A program made the translations under genes and the position numbers. This document shows positions 10,801-20,767 of a stretch of 64,000 bases of DNA, in pieces. The notes below the pieces were generated by a model, which searched no databases, was not told where the DNA came from, and was given only the letters and a program-made list of their open reading frames with translations. Origin of the DNA: Pseudomonas fluorescens (lineage in GTDB: Bacteria > Pseudomonadota > Gammaproteobacteria > Pseudomonadales > Pseudomonadaceae). The first letter of the stretch is position 1. Each line of letters starts with the position of its first letter. The stretch covers positions 496,001 to 560,000 of the forward strand of contig NZ_CABVIX010000002.1 in the NCBI RefSeq assembly GCF_902498185.1, given 5' to 3'.

Positions 10801-13450
10801 GTTGCGCATCGGGCAGCGCATGCATCACAGCCGCATAGAGAGTGTCGCGCCCGTGCAGGCTGAGCCCGTGGGCGTCGTAGGTTTCATACCCGTCAGGGTG
10901 TCTGACCAGGACCTTGCGGATCGGCGCGTCATCGGCGCCCACGCTGTCGATCCGCACGCCTCGAAACGAGCCGTCGCGCACCTCCAGCCGCACCTCGGGC
11001 GACCAGCCCTCGAGACGAGGCAAGGTATGCAGGATCAGCTTGTCGCTATCAGGATTGCTTACCGATTCCAGATACAGGCCTTCGCAGGCGCGCGCCAGCC
11101 GGACCTGCTGCTGGTAGCTGCGGATTTCTTCGGCAATGCGGGCAGGCACCTTGCCTTGCGCCAGTTGCTGAAGTTCCATGCCGCTGGCGTGCCGCACCAG
11201 CTCGTCGGCGATCACGGTCGGCAAGCCGGGATAGATACGGGTAATCGGCAAGGTGGCCGGGTCCATGCTCAGCGACAACGCCTGATAGCGCGTTTCGAAC
11301 TGCGTCGTTCTGGCAGCCGGATCGTCCAGGGTGGCTTGCACGAGTTGCCGATCAAGGCTGAAACGCTGCAGGGTATCTTGCAGCAGCGCCGGTGGGCGCT
11401 GGTTTTCGCTGAGTGCCTGGCGCAGGACGGCCTCTCGGGTATCGCTGACCCACAGGATGCGCTGCGCATCCACATCGGAGAACGCCGAGGCGTAATGACC
11501 CAGGCGCCGAAACAGCGTCAGGCCTTCCCATTGCTGGGGACGCTCGAGTTCATGCTGCCAGGCACCGGCGTCGTTGTGGCGAACCGAGGGCTCGTAGGCC
11601 GCTGATCTGGTCGGGTGCTCGAGACGATAACCGGCCTGGCCGGGCGCCTGCTTCACCGAGTACACCTTGTCCTCGAGCGCCAGCCAGGTCTTGCCTTGGT
11701 AGTGGTACAGCCCGAGTTCGTCGGGTTGCAAGCCTGCAGGCAATATCACGTCGTGGGCAAAGGGCGCCAGGTCAGGTTTCCACAGGCGAGTGCTCCCATC
11801 GGGGAGTTCGACCGGCCCCAGATCCTCGATGAACGACGGCGTTTCCACGGGGATCCTTTCGCTCGCAGGTATCGCGCCCTCGCCCCCGGTGGCGGCGAGG
11901 GCCGCGATCAACGCGATGTTTTCCACCACGTCCAGCAGGTAGCTCCATGCTTGCTCCTGCTCGCCCCGTGTCCAGCTTTCCAAGCCTTCGTAGGTTTCAT
12001 ACCCCAGTTGCAGCGCGGTCACGGCCAGCATGGTCTCGCCCAACCCCGGCACGAAAAACGCTGCGATGTTGAGGGCCTGTAAAATGCTGGCCTGGAAGTA
12101 TTGCACCCGTTCGTCAAAGGTCTTCTGGTCTTCAACAGCTGTAGGCACGGCGTGGAACAACGCGTCGACCTTGAGTATCTGGATCTTTTGCCTGACAAGT
12201 TCCGAAAGAAACGAGCCGGTAAATGCACGTTCGCGCAAGTGCAGTTTTGCATTGTTGTCTGTCTGACGTTCACGCCAGCGTTTCTGCTCATTCCAGGTCA
12301 GCGGCCGCAAAGTGTCCAGCAACTTGCTCGACAACTCGCTACGGTGCCGGGCAGGAATGAAACGCTGGAAAAAGTCCAGATAGCCTTCGAGCAGCATTCG
12401 TTCGCGCAACGACTTGGCAAATTCCAGGGTCGAGGCATATTCCTTGAGCGGGGAGACCGGGTCTCCGGGGATGTAGACTGCCACCGGCTGAGCCTGGCTT
12501 GCCGCCTCACGGTCCTTGCCGATGACGACAATAGCGGTGAGGTCGATCTGCCAAAGCTGCAGGAAACTGCATGTCACCCGGCTGCCGTCACGGTGCACGG
12601 CTTTGTTCTGTGCCACTTCGAGCAGCATCTGGTACATGGCTGTGCCGATCTGTTTTTTCAGGTAGGCCAGGTGCACGTGCCAGACGAAGGCGGACTGCTG
12701 CGCGCTTTTCATCTGGCCCTGCAAGGCATAGGCCGCCGCATCGGCGGCGTCGCCAGGGGCGGACGGTGGATTGAAGGTGGTCTCGATCAAGGCCTGGTAC
12801 TTGCCGCCCAAGTCCAGTTCCCGGCACAGGGCTGCGAATTCGTGCGCAGCGATATCGACGACTTCGCCGGTCACGGCAATACCCTTGACAGGGTCGTCGC
12901 GGTAGACGGCGGCTTTGCGTCGCTCATCCTGGTCCATGCCGCCGGGCTCGGCCTCTGCAGCCTCGAAGTTTTGCAGGGCCGCGCTGAGCAGGGTCTGGCT
13001 GGCGCCCTTGAGGGCTTTTTGCAGCGCGACCAGCGGATCGGCGGAGGCGCCGGCGAACGACTGGTCCACCTGGGCCCGTCTAGCGTGAAACAGAAAGGTT
13101 CTTCGCACATCGACCTTCAAACCGAAGCGCGCTTCGATAGCCTCGGTCAGCAGCGGTTCGGCAAACACATCCACTGCCGCAAGCCGTTCACGAACACTGC
13201 CCAGTTGTTTCTCGTGGGTACGATGGCGGGCATGTTCGAGCTGCAATTGCCGGGCGATTTCGGGCATTTCACGGTACGACCGTTCGAACCCTGGAAGTGG
13301 CATTTCGATTGAATTGCGCAATGCCCGTAATATTTCTGGTGGGGAAGTTACAAGCCACTCGGGGATCTTGCTCTTTATTGTACTGAAATGAATGCTGGAT
13401 TTGTCGGATGGGCTTGGAGTAGTTACAAGTAGTGTCGCGGAGTTTGTCAT
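7847..13450 (-). CDS. NEL-type E3 ubiquitin ligase effector with DUF6543 and LRR domains
   Basis: 1867-residue protein with no signal peptide. Residues about 40-950 resemble DUF6543, the 'dermonecrotic toxin' region of large Pseudomonas proteins, including a hydrophobic segment at about 453-484 (IAAFFVPGLGETMLAV) and another at 506-520. Residues 1000-1291 and 1292-1560 each contain a set of leucine-rich repeats (LERLDLSGNTVD; LSSLDLSGNRFG). After an acidic Ser-rich linker (about 1560-1575) comes a NEL domain to the C-terminus, with TCHDGAWLV placing the catalytic cysteine at 1676 and the conserved Asp at 1678, as in the C-x-D motif of IpaH and SspH ligases. These ligases transfer ubiquitin inside eukaryotic hosts. 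No type III secretion genes lie nearby. The gene sits between hutG and pip, overlaps hutG by 37 bp, and has an AT-rich upstream region, which suggests acquisition. The target and export route are unknown. Confidence 0.88.
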   Translation of the reverse strand: MTNSATLLVTTPSPSDKSSIHFSTIKSKIPEWLVTSPPEILRALRNSIEMPLPGFERSYREMPEIARQLQLEHARHRTHEKQLGSVRERLAAVDVFAEPLLTEAIEARFGLKVDVRRTFLFHARRAQVDQSFAGASADPLVALQKALKGASQTLLSAALQNFEAAEAEPGGMDQDERRKAAVYRDDPVKGIAVTGEVVDIAAHEFAALCRELDLGGKYQALIETTFNPPSAPGDAADAAAYALQGQMKSAQQSAFVWHVHLAYLKKQIGTAMYQMLLEVAQNKAVHRDGSRVTCSFLQLWQIDLTAIVVIGKDREAASQAQPVAVYIPGDPVSPLKEYASTLEFAKSLRERMLLEGYLDFFQRFIPARHRSELSSKLLDTLRPLTWNEQKRWRERQTDNNAKLHLRERAFTGSFLSELVRQKIQILKVDALFHAVPTAVEDQKTFDERVQYFQASILQALNIAAFFVPGLGETMLAVTALQLGYETYEGLESWTRGEQEQAWSYLLDVVENIALIAALAATGGEGAIPASERIPVETPSFIEDLGPVELPDGSTRLWKPDLAPFAHDVILPAGLQPDELGLYHYQGKTWLALEDKVYSVKQAPGQAGYRLEHPTRSAAYEPSVRHNDAGAWQHELERPQQWEGLTLFRRLGHYASAFSDVDAQRILWVSDTREAVLRQALSENQRPPALLQDTLQRFSLDRQLVQATLDDPAARTTQFETRYQALSLSMDPATLPITRIYPGLPTVIADELVRHASGMELQQLAQGKVPARIAEEIRSYQQQVRLARACEGLYLESVSNPDSDKLILHTLPRLEGWSPEVRLEVRDGSFRGVRIDSVGADDAPIRKVLVRHPDGYETYDAHGLSLHGRDTLYAAVMHALPDAQRAALGIPNAWDAPALKRKVQQQDLLPRQSLRRLLQMQPSKPASRSPMRLADGRVGYPLSGRGALGAYITRDTLLDMIRWIGLQDPTLQSAEEVLGALEAAGLRREQIHIRLTELLTEQQSLTAALDSWGDTSASLADLTERAASRAHIHDAIWQHWFDNNLPEIGRSTAPLRLRRLYLIDFPEHLPDFVYQRTHHLQLLDMSIGTWPATFDNWNNDANALRTFSRPFNQVTALQIGLAPRLPHLLYGASTQLWTIASYFPSLRALSVADQNLALNSINVRTLTHLERLDLSGNTVDLLLASPLGGLRLRYLGLDRTGLDFWPDWLDSQALHSIEEVSLRDNRITALPEFLLRNETASDQRTVIALEGNSLLPTHLIRIRLDQGTANNRFVFELDFPPALQAQLDTRLQERTVLREALDSWAHASSSTGTLSATTVQARGRISEAILQFWRAYSEGKTFSPLHLEDVAMVDFPTHLPAFFHAQVRNLSLVRVDADVAALDAFLRPFRQLTELTLEGHVQPMTALPPALLELPELETLSLQDQGLLVDQDAMTLFGQMSSLSSLDLSGNRFGEITHVAALGRHLNRLYLANTGLQHWPAWLDNLLPLGSLVLDDNAIIELPEHILYNPRNDDAVTEISLLGNPLDYHVMLRAHVSEGYNRSFTFDMDLPDDIRALDQEGHESDSGSSGHGHSPAPSSDEEAPDVEQWLLGTPEENQTHRTVWAQLEDAQDAGNLLDLVGRLTQTAPYRTARTRADFSERVWRVLEVAAQDTASRGLFNGMAEEALVQADTGDQTCHDGAWLVFNQIEIQVFTEQSLKDVPEALRGQTLYRLTLRLYRLHELDVIAREQAGTRDEAEVRLAYRLRWAQELDLPLAPASMLYQAHASIRPGELETALARVQQGENGEAFIRYAGERDFWVAYLREAYPARFAALEQAYQERVLAVPDRFPGRSIDELAEEYAALERQFESETQHLVRQLTIEEGAALL
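8771..9577 (-). repeat. Internal duplication unit 2 of the NEL ligase gene
   Basis: Encodes residues 1292 to about 1560. It mirrors unit 1: REALDSWAH and ISEAILQFW at the start, DFPTHLPAFF, then TGLQHWPAWLDN, LDDNAIIELPEHIL and NRSFTFDMDLP at the end. The copies are diverged at the protein level, so the duplication is not recent. The end coordinate is approximate. Confidence 0.72.
9578..10453 (-). repeat. Internal duplication unit 1 of the NEL ligase gene
   Basis: Encodes residues 1000-1291. It starts with a helical stretch (TAALDSWGD... IHDAIWQHW), then leucine-rich repeats from DFPEHLPDF through TGLDFWPDWLDS and LRDNRITALPEFLL, and closes with NRFVFELDFPP. The same order of motifs recurs in the next 270-290 residues, so this is one copy of a tandem duplication with a period of about 292 residues. 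Confidence 0.75.
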
Positions 13451-13752
13451 CAGGGAGCCTCGTCCATAAGTTCGGCTCGATAATAATGTCGCGCGAGTTG
13501 CAAGAATAATTCAAATTGCCAATCAAATTTGCCCTGGGCTCAATTGAAATTGCAATGGATAAAATATATGTTTGATACCCATTGCATAGCCGCCTTGCCC
13601 CGCCCTGGTCGAAGGTTCCAGGCACCGCTGGCCTGACGCTGGCGATCATCTGCCGGCGATCAGCTGCTGCGCGGACGCACAGGGACATGCTCAAAGCGCA
13701 ATTCAGGTTTATGATGCCCAACGGCAGAATAAATCCCCACACGGAGTGCGCA
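13451..13752. other. AT-rich intergenic region between the NEL ligase gene and pip
   Basis: 302 bp between divergent genes, clearly richer in A and T than its surroundings from about 13460 to 13590. It must hold the promoter of the NEL gene on the minus strand and probably that of pip on the plus strand. I could not assign convincing -10/-35 boxes with normal spacing. A possible weak ribosome site for the NEL gene (GAGG on the minus strand, 13463-13460) lies nine bases from its ATG. A long-looped inverted repeat is listed separately. Confidence 0.6.
13551..13586. repeat. Inverted repeat TGCAATGG...CCATTGCA
   Basis: Perfect 8-nt arms (13551-13558 and 13579-13586) separated by a 20-nt AT-rich loop, within the low-GC region upstream of the NEL gene. 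It could be a regulator site or a remnant of an insertion boundary; nothing in the sequence decides between these. Confidence 0.5.
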
Positions 13753-14724
13753 ATGCAGACCTTGTACCCGCAGATCAAACCCTACGCCCGGCACGATCTG
13801 GCCGTGGAAGCGCCGCATGTGTTGTATGTAGACGAGAGCGGCTCGCCCGAGGGTCTGCCGGTGGTATTCATCCACGGTGGCCCGGGCGCCGGTTGCGATG
13901 CGCAAAGCCGCTGCTATTTCGACCCTAACATCTACCGCATCATCACCTTCGACCAGCGTGGCTGTGGGCGCTCGACCCCGCACGCCAGCCTCGAGAACAA
14001 CACTACCTGGCACCTGGTTCAAGACCTGGAGCGCATCCGCGCGCACTTGGGGATCGACAAGTGGCTGCTGTTCGGCGGCTCCTGGGGTTCGACCCTGGCC
14101 CTGGCCTATGCCCAGGCGCATCCGGAGCGGGTCCACGGCCTGATCCTGCGGGGCATTTTCCTGTGCCGCCCGCAGGAGATAGAATGGTTCTACCAGGCAG
14201 GTGCCAGCCGCCTGTTCCCTGACTACTGGCAGGACTACATCGCGCCGATCCCGCCAGAAGAGCGTGGCGACATGCTCAAGGCCTTTCACAAGCGGCTGAC
14301 CGGCAACGACCAGATCGCCCAGATGCACGCCGCCAAGGCCTGGTCGACCTGGGAAGGTCGTACTGCGACCCTGCGTCCCAACCCACTGGTGGTCGACCGC
14401 TTCTCCGAGCCGCAGCGGGCGTTGTCGATCGCGCGCATCGAATGCCACTACTTCGTCAACAATGCTTTCCTGCAACCCAACCAGCTGATCCGCGACATGC
14501 CAAAGATCGCCCATTTGCCGGCGGTCATCGTGCACGGGCGGTACGACGTGATCTGCCCGCTCGACAATGCCTGGGAACTGCACCAGGCCTGGCCGAACAG
14601 TGAGCTGAAAGTCATCCGCGACGCGGGGCACGCGGCCTCCGAGCCGGGTATCACCGATGCCTTGGTGCGTGCTGCCGACCAGATGGCGCGCCGCCTGCTC
14701 GATCTGCCCCTGGAAGAAGCATGA
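13753..14724 (+). CDS. pip: Proline iminopeptidase
   Basis: 323-residue alpha/beta-hydrolase that removes N-terminal proline from peptides in the cytosol. The oxyanion motif HGGPGAG and the nucleophile elbow GGSWGS (Ser110) are clear, with the catalytic His near the end in [11 protein letters not shown]. The start is the ATG at 13753 with CGGAG at 13742-13746; longer in-frame starts read through the AT-rich intergenic region and are unlikely. Its stop overlaps the start of dtd by ATGA, so the two are translationally coupled. Confidence 0.94.
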   Translation: MQTLYPQIKPYARHDLAVEAPHVLYVDESGSPEGLPVVFIHGGPGAGCDAQSRCYFDPNIYRIITFDQRGCGRSTPHASLENNTTWHLVQDLERIRAHLGIDKWLLFGGSWGSTLALAYAQAHPERVHGLILRGIFLCRPQEIEWFYQAGASRLFPDYWQDYIAPIPPEERGDMLKAFHKRLTGNDQIAQMHAAKAWSTWEGRTATLRPNPLVVDRFSEPQRALSIARIECHYFVNNAFLQPNQLIRDMPKIAHLPAVIVHGRYDVICPLDNAWELHQAWPNSELKVIRDAGHAASEPGITDALVRAADQMARRLLDLPLEEA

Positions 14725-15158
14725 AGGGGCTGTTGCAGCGCGTGCGAGGCGCGCGCGTGGAAGTGGAGGGCGAGATTGTCGGCGCCATCGACCAGGGACT
14801 GCTGGTGCTGGTGGCGGTCGAACCCGGCGATACCCGCGAACAGGCCGACAAGCTGTTGCACAAGCTGCTCAACTACCGGGTGTTCAGCGATGCTGAAGGG
14901 AAGATGAACCTGTCGCTCAGGGATATCGGTGGCGGCCTGCTGCTGGTGTCCCAGTTCACCCTGGCGGCGGATACCCGCAGTGGCATGCGCCCAGGCTTCT
15001 CCACGGCCGCGCCTCCTGCGTTGGGCGCCGAGCTGTTCGACTATCTGCTGGACAAGGCGCAGGACGAGCATGCCCCGGTTGCCAGTGGCCGCTTCGGTGC
15101 CGACATGCAGGTTCATCTGGTCAATGATGGCCCTGTAACATTTATGTTACAAACTTGA
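14721..15158 (+). CDS. dtd: D-aminoacyl-tRNA deacylase
   Basis: 145-residue enzyme that hydrolyses D-amino acids wrongly attached to tRNA. Full length for the family. Motifs [11 protein letters not shown] (residues about 73-83) and, near the end, [11 protein letters not shown], corresponding to the Gly-cisPro type substrate pocket, are visible. It overlaps pip by four bases (ATGA). The pip-dtd pairing is common in Pseudomonas. The following 262 bp up to opgG contain no gene that I can support. Confidence 0.95.
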   Translation: MKGLLQRVRGARVEVEGEIVGAIDQGLLVLVAVEPGDTREQADKLLHKLLNYRVFSDAEGKMNLSLRDIGGGLLLVSQFTLAADTRSGMRPGFSTAAPPALGAELFDYLLDKAQDEHAPVASGRFGADMQVHLVNDGPVTFMLQT

Positions 15159-15420
15159 AGCTCCAAACCTCTCAGGGATCATGAAAAGTCCTGACTTTCA
15201 GAATAAATAGTTATCCCCACCTGATGCGTTGTCACGCAGCCTGCTGGATAATCGCGGGCTGCTTGAGCCCGCGTTCGCGGGTTCGTATCACCCTGAATTG
15301 AGCACCGTCCGGCACCCCGTGGGGAATCATTACGTCCAAATGGGGTCCGAACAGTGCTCGCCAACCCGGCATTTGTCGCTGGCCGTTGGTTCTATGATCT
15401 GTTTTCGGCGAGGGTTGCTC

Positions 15421-17142
15421 GTGATTGTAAGTCCCCATAACGCACCAAGAATCCCCGGCAAACGGCTGCGCAGAGCCCTGTTGGCAAGCGCGACCCTGCT
15501 CGGTCTGTTGAGCGCGGGCCAGCTGTGGGCGTTCAATCTTGATGATGTTGCAGCCAAGGCAAAGGATCTCGCGGGCCAGAAGTTCGAGGCGCCGAAGAGC
15601 AATCTGCCCGCCGTCTTCCGCGACATGAAGTACGCCGACTATCAGAAGATCCGTTTCCTCCAGGAAAAGGCCGAATGGGCGGGCGAAAAGACCCCCTTCA
15701 AGCTGTCCTTCTATCATCAGGGCATGCACTTCGACACGCCGGTGAAGATCAACGAAGTCACCGCGACCACGGTCGAAGAAATCAAGTATGACCCGAGCCG
15801 CTTCGATTTCGGTGATGTACCGCACGACGCCAAGGCCACCGAAAACCTCGGTTACGCCGGTTTCCGCGTGCTCTACCCGATCAACAAGGCCGACAAGCAG
15901 GACGAAATCATGACCCTGCTTGGGGCCAGCTATTTCCGCGTGGTCGGCAAGGGCCACGTGTACGGTCTGTCTGCCCGCGGCCTGGCCATTGATACCGCGC
16001 TGCCATCGGGTGAAGAATTCCCGAGGTTCACCGAGTTCTGGATCGAGCGGCCCAAACCCACTGACAAGCACCTGGTGATCTACGCGCTGCTCGACTCGCC
16101 GCGCTCCACCGGTGCCTACAAGCTGACCCTGCGTCCAGGCAGCGACACCATCGTCGACGTCAAATCGCGGGTGTACCTGCGTGACCACGTCAGCCGGCTG
16201 GGCATCGCGCCGTTGACGAGCATGTTCCTGTTCGGCAGCAACCAGCCGTCCAAGGTGCTCAACTACCGTCCGGCCCTGCATGACTCCGAAGGCTTGTCGA
16301 TCCATGCCGGCAACGGCGAGTGGCTGTGGCGCCCGCTGAACAATCCGAAACACTTGGCGGTGAGCAACTTCAGCGTCGAGAACCCGCGTGGTTTCGGCCT
16401 GCTCCAGCGCCAGCGCGAGTTCAGCCAGTACGAAGACCTGGATGACAACTACCAGAAGCGTCCAAGCGCCTGGATCGAACCACGTGGCGACTGGGGCAAA
16501 GGCACCGTCGACCTGGTCGAGATCCCGACCGCCGACGAGACCAACGACAACATCGTTGCTTTCTGGAGCCCGGAGAAATTGCCAGAGCCAGGCCAGCCGG
16601 CCGAGTTCGACTACCGCCTGCACTGGACCATCGACGAGTCGGCGTTCCACTCGCCTGACCTGGGCTGGGTCAAGCGCACCATGCGCTCGACCGGCGACGT
16701 CAAGCAGTCCAACCTGATCCGCCAGCCTGACGGCAGCGTGGCCTTCCTGGTCGACTTCGAGGGGCCGGTGCTGGCCAAGCTGCCAGAAGATGCCGCCGTG
16801 CGCAGCCAGATCAGCCTGGACGACAATGCCGAGCTGGTCGAGAACAACCTGCGCTACAACCCTGAGACCAAGGGCTGGCGCCTGACCCTGCGGATGAAGC
16901 TCAAGGACCCGGCCAAGTCGGTCCAGATGCGCGCCGCGCTGGTGCGTGACGTACCGGTCGAGCAGGCCAAGCCGGCTGTCCAGGACAAGCCTGCGGCCAA
17001 GCACGCCAAGGTTGAAACCGCCAAGGCGCAGAAATCAGCCGAGCAACCCGTCGCAGATGCGGCATCCACCACCGGGACCCCGGCCACCACCGAACAGGTG
17101 CTGACCGAAACCTGGAGCTACCAGTTGCCTGCCGATGAGTAA
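15421..17142 (+). CDS. opgG: Periplasmic glucans biosynthesis protein OpgG
   Basis: 573-residue periplasmic protein needed for synthesis of osmoregulated periplasmic glucans. The start is the GTG at 15421 ([18 protein letters not shown]); upstream in-frame codons give a long non-family extension. A signal peptide spans residues 1-37 with cleavage after LWA. The mature N-terminus ([15 protein letters not shown]), [13 protein letters not shown] and FGDVPHD are typical of MdoG. The C-terminal 45 or so residues are rich in Ala, Lys and Pro. Its end overlaps the start of opgH by 8 bp, coupling the two. Confidence 0.94.
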   Translation: MIVSPHNAPRIPGKRLRRALLASATLLGLLSAGQLWAFNLDDVAAKAKDLAGQKFEAPKSNLPAVFRDMKYADYQKIRFLQEKAEWAGEKTPFKLSFYHQGMHFDTPVKINEVTATTVEEIKYDPSRFDFGDVPHDAKATENLGYAGFRVLYPINKADKQDEIMTLLGASYFRVVGKGHVYGLSARGLAIDTALPSGEEFPRFTEFWIERPKPTDKHLVIYALLDSPRSTGAYKLTLRPGSDTIVDVKSRVYLRDHVSRLGIAPLTSMFLFGSNQPSKVLNYRPALHDSEGLSIHAGNGEWLWRPLNNPKHLAVSNFSVENPRGFGLLQRQREFSQYEDLDDNYQKRPSAWIEPRGDWGKGTVDLVEIPTADETNDNIVAFWSPEKLPEPGQPAEFDYRLHWTIDESAFHSPDLGWVKRTMRSTGDVKQSNLIRQPDGSVAFLVDFEGPVLAKLPEDAAVRSQISLDDNAELVENNLRYNPETKGWRLTLRMKLKDPAKSVQMRAALVRDVPVEQAKPAVQDKPAAKHAKVETAKAQKSAEQPVADAASTTGTPATTEQVLTETWSYQLPADE

Positions 17143-19708
17143 TTCAAGTCCGCGGCCAGAATCGCTTGTCGAGTACCTGGCTCACCTCCCTCTGAGCGAT
17201 GAGCAGCGCGCCGAACTGGCGAGCTGCACCTCGTTCAGCGAGCTGCACCAACGTCTGTCTTCCCGGGACTCGACCGATCCGGCCGATGCCGTTCAGGCAT
17301 CGGTAGGCAGCCGCCTGACCCTGGGCAGCGCCGGTGAGCTCGAAGACGCCGAGATGCTCGGTGTCGACGGCAGCGGGCGACTGTGCCTGAAGATCGCGCC
17401 GCCGATCCAGCGCACGCGGGTGATCCCCGAGCCGTGGCGGACCAATATCCTGATCCGCGCCTGGCGCCGCATGACCGGACGCACCAACCCGGCGCAACCG
17501 CCCCAGCGCGAGCTGCCATCGGCACGCTGGCGCTGGGTCGGGTCGATGCGCCGGTATATCCTGCTGGCTCTGATGCTGGGCCAGACGCTGGTGGCCGGCT
17601 GGTACATGAAAGGCATCCTGCCGTATCAGGGCTGGTCCTTCGTCGACCTGGACGAAATCACCCGTCAGCCGGTGTTGGACACCATTATCCAAGTCTGGCC
17701 GTACGCCTTGCAGACCAGCATCCTGATCTTGTTCGGCATCCTGTTCTGCTGGGTCTCGGCGGGCTTCTGGACTGCGCTGATGGGCTTCCTGGAGCTGCTT
17801 ACCGGGCGTGACAAGTACCGCATCTCGGGCAGCAGCGCGGGCGATGAGCCGATCGAGCCCGGTGCCCGCACAGCCATCGTCATGCCGATCTGCAACGAAG
17901 ACGTTCCCCGAGTGTTCGCCGGCCTGCGCGCGACGTTCGAGTCGGTGGCCGCCACAGGCGACCTGGACCGTTTCGACTTCTTCGTGCTCAGCGACACCAA
18001 CGACACCGACATCGCCGTGGCCGAGCAACAGGCGTGGCTCGAGGTCTGCCGTGAGTCCAAGGGCTTCGGGCGCATCTTCTATCGCCGCCGCCGCCGCCGG
18101 GTCAAGCGCAAGAGCGGCAACCTCGACGACTTCTGCCGTCGCTGGGGTGGCGAATACCGCTACATGGTGGTCCTCGACGCCGACAGTGTGATGAGCGGTG
18201 AATGCCTGACCAGCCTGGTTCGCCTGATGGAGGCGAACCCGGATGCCGGTATCGTCCAGACCGCGCCGAGAGCGTCGGGCATGGACACCCTGTATGCGCG
18301 CATGCAGCAGTTCGCCACGCGTGTGTACGGCCCGCTGTTCACCGCCGGCCTGCATTTCTGGCAGCTGGGCGAGTCGCACTACTGGGGCCATAACGCAATC
18401 ATCCGCATGAAGCCCTTCATCGAGCACTGCGCCTTGGCGCCGTTGCCGGGCAAGGGGGCCTTCGCCGGTGCGATCCTGTCTCACGACTTCGTCGAAGCCG
18501 CGCTGATGCGCCGTGCCGGCTGGGGCGTGTGGATCGCATACGACCTGCCGGGCAGCTATGAAGAGCTGCCGCCCAACCTGCTTGACGAACTCAAGCGCGA
18601 CCGCCGCTGGTGCCACGGCAACCTGATGAACTTCCGCCTGTTCCTGGTCAAGGGCATGCACCCGGTGCACCGTGCGGTGTTCCTTACCGGCGTGATGTCG
18701 TACCTGTCGGCGCCACTGTGGTTCTTCTTCCTGGTGCTGTCGACGGCGCTGCTGGCGACCAACACGCTGATGGAGCCGCAGTACTTCCTCGAGCCGTTCC
18801 AGCTTTACCCGCTATGGCCTCAGTGGCACCCGGAAAAAGCGATCGCGTTGTTCTCCACCACCATCGTGCTGCTGTTCCTGCCCAAGCTGTTGAGCATCAT
18901 CCTGATCTGGGCCAAGGGCTCCAGGGAGTTTGGCGGGCGGATCAAGGTTACCCTGTCGATGCTGCTGGAGATGCTGTTCTCCATGCTGCTGGCGCCGGTG
19001 CGCATGATCTTCCACACCCGCTTCGTGCTGGCCGCTTTCCTGGGCTGGGCCGCGACCTGGAACTCGCCGCAACGTGACGACGACTCCACGCCGTGGGGCG
19101 AAGCGGTACGCCGCCATGGCCCGCAGACCCTGCTGGGCGCTGCCTGGGCACTGCTGGTTGCGTGGCTGAACCCAAGCTTCCTGTGGTGGCTGGTGCCGAT
19201 CGTAGGCTCGTTGATGCTGTCGATCCCTGTTTCGGTGATCTCCAGCCGGACCAAGCTGGGGTTGCGAGCCAAGGACGAGAAACTGTTCCTCATACCCGAG
19301 GAATACGCGACGCCGCACGAGCTGCTCGCCACCGACCAGTACACCCATGAAAATCGCTGGCATGCGCTCAAGGACGGCTTCGTCCGCTCGGTGGTCGATC
19401 CTCGGCAGAATGCCCTGGCCTGTGCCATGGCCACTGCCCGTCATGGTCTTGCCGAGCCGATCGAGAAGATGCGTGCCGAGCACGTCGCCAAGGCGCTGGA
19501 AGTGGGTCCGCAAGGTCTGAACGGGGCTGCCCGCCTGGCCCTGCTGAGCGACCCGGTCGCCCTGGCGCGCCTGCACGAGCGGGTCTGGGCCGAGCAGAAG
19601 GCCGAGTGGCTTGATGTATGGCGCAGTTCGATCAGCAACGACCCGCACTCGCCGCTGCTGCCTCTCCACCCGGAGGGTCAGGCGCAGCCGGCGTTGGTCG
19701 GCGCCTGA
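17135..19708 (+). CDS. opgH: Glucans biosynthesis glucosyltransferase OpgH
   Basis: 857-residue inner-membrane glycosyltransferase (GT2 family) that builds the beta-1,2 glucan backbone from UDP-glucose. After a cytosolic N-terminus come transmembrane segments near 130-160 and 190-225, then the catalytic domain with [27 protein letters not shown] and the [11 protein letters not shown] box that corresponds to the Q/RxxRW motif. More transmembrane helices follow. The length matches the family (about 850). It forms an operon with opgG; the genes overlap by 8 bp. Confidence 0.95.
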   Translation: MSNSSPRPESLVEYLAHLPLSDEQRAELASCTSFSELHQRLSSRDSTDPADAVQASVGSRLTLGSAGELEDAEMLGVDGSGRLCLKIAPPIQRTRVIPEPWRTNILIRAWRRMTGRTNPAQPPQRELPSARWRWVGSMRRYILLALMLGQTLVAGWYMKGILPYQGWSFVDLDEITRQPVLDTIIQVWPYALQTSILILFGILFCWVSAGFWTALMGFLELLTGRDKYRISGSSAGDEPIEPGARTAIVMPICNEDVPRVFAGLRATFESVAATGDLDRFDFFVLSDTNDTDIAVAEQQAWLEVCRESKGFGRIFYRRRRRRVKRKSGNLDDFCRRWGGEYRYMVVLDADSVMSGECLTSLVRLMEANPDAGIVQTAPRASGMDTLYARMQQFATRVYGPLFTAGLHFWQLGESHYWGHNAIIRMKPFIEHCALAPLPGKGAFAGAILSHDFVEAALMRRAGWGVWIAYDLPGSYEELPPNLLDELKRDRRWCHGNLMNFRLFLVKGMHPVHRAVFLTGVMSYLSAPLWFFFLVLSTALLATNTLMEPQYFLEPFQLYPLWPQWHPEKAIALFSTTIVLLFLPKLLSIILIWAKGSREFGGRIKVTLSMLLEMLFSMLLAPVRMIFHTRFVLAAFLGWAATWNSPQRDDDSTPWGEAVRRHGPQTLLGAAWALLVAWLNPSFLWWLVPIVGSLMLSIPVSVISSRTKLGLRAKDEKLFLIPEEYATPHELLATDQYTHENRWHALKDGFVRSVVDPRQNALACAMATARHGLAEPIEKMRAEHVAKALEVGPQGLNGAARLALLSDPVALARLHERVWAEQKAEWLDVWRSSISNDPHSPLLPLHPEGQAQPALVGA

Positions 19709-19716
19709 CCCAGCGA

Positions 19717-19740
19717 CGCCGATCCCGCACGGGGTCGGCG
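19717..19740 (+). terminator. Possible terminator after opgH
   Basis: Hairpin with arms CGCCGATCCCG and CGGGGTCGGCG (one mismatch, 2-nt loop) starting 9 bp after the opgH stop. There is no clear run of T after it, so termination strength is doubtful. Confidence 0.45.
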
Positions 19741-19886
19741 CCTGTTCCCCCGCGCAACAAACTCCCCCCGCCTCTAGGTCCTGAGGCCCGCATGCGTTAG
19801 CATCCCCTCCGATATTTCGCATCGGCCTGCCGGCCGTTCGCTGCCAACAATAAAATGCGTACTCTTTCTTGTTAGGGGACCTGGTG

Positions 19887-20687
19887 ATGATGAAGAAATA
19901 CCTGTCGCGACTGCTGGTCGCTGCCACCGCGCTGGTCGCGGTGAGTGCCGCCCAGGCGGGCGCCATCGATGACGCGGTCAAGCGGGGCACTCTGCGGGTG
20001 GGCATGGACCCTACCTACATGCCGTTCGAGATGACCAACAAGCGTGGCGAGATCATCGGCTTCGAGGTGGACATCCTCAAGGCCATGGCCAAGTCGATGG
20101 GCGTCAAGCTCGAAACCGTCTCCACTGCCTATGACGGCATCATCCCGGCCCTGCTGACCGACAAGTTCGACTTCATCGGCAGCGGCATGACCCTGACCCA
20201 GGAACGCAACCTGCGCCTGAACTTCAGCGATCCCTTCATCGTGGTCGGCCAGACCCTGCTGATCCGCAAGGAGCTCGCAGGCGAGATCAAGTCCTACAAG
20301 GACCTGAACAGCGACAAGTACCGTATCACTTCCAAGCTGGGGACCACCGGCGAGATGGTCGCCAAGAAGCTGATCAGCAAGGCCAAGTACCACGGCTATG
20401 ACAACGAACAGGAAGCGGTCATGGACGTGGTCAACGGCAAGGCCGATGCCTTTGTCTACGATGCTCCCTACAACGTGGTCGCGGTAAACAAGGCGGGTGC
20501 CGGCAAGCTGCTGTTCCTCGACGAGCCGTTCACCTACGAGCCGCTGGCGTTCGGCCTGAAGAAGGGTGACTACGACAGCATCAACTTCATCAACAACTTC
20601 CTTCACCAGATCAAGCACGACGGTACCTACGATCGAATCCACGACAAGTGGTTCAAGAACACCGCCTGGCTGAAGGAAATGGAATAA
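19887..20687 (+). CDS. Polar amino acid ABC transporter, substrate-binding protein
   Basis: 266-residue periplasmic binding protein (SBP family 3). Signal peptide MMKKYLSRLLVAATALVAVS with cleavage after AQA (about residue 24). The mature part has VGMDPTYMPFEM, GFEVDILKAMAKSMG, FIGSGMTLTQERN and GTTGEMVAKK, all typical of binding proteins for polar amino acids. AGGGG at 19874-19878 supports the ATG at 19887. Permease and ATPase genes follow in the same direction. The ligand cannot be told from sequence; a polar or acidic amino acid is likely. Confidence 0.9.
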   Translation: MMKKYLSRLLVAATALVAVSAAQAGAIDDAVKRGTLRVGMDPTYMPFEMTNKRGEIIGFEVDILKAMAKSMGVKLETVSTAYDGIIPALLTDKFDFIGSGMTLTQERNLRLNFSDPFIVVGQTLLIRKELAGEIKSYKDLNSDKYRITSKLGTTGEMVAKKLISKAKYHGYDNEQEAVMDVVNGKADAFVYDAPYNVVAVNKAGAGKLLFLDEPFTYEPLAFGLKKGDYDSINFINNFLHQIKHDGTYDRIHDKWFKNTAWLKEME

Positions 20688-20767
20688 AGGCTTCGGGCCA
20701 TCCGCCCAGGCTTTGACCCCGACGCGCAGGCCAACCCTGCGCGTTCGCATTTACGGAACTACCCGAC

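Noticed and set aside
12101..13312. Open frame of 403 codons opposite the NEL gene
   Set aside because: No domain match that I recognise, and the minus-strand frame carries DUF6543 features throughout.
15232..17004. Open frame of 590 codons opposite opgG
   Set aside because: opgG has a signal peptide, family motifs and coupling to opgH; the opposite frame has none of these.
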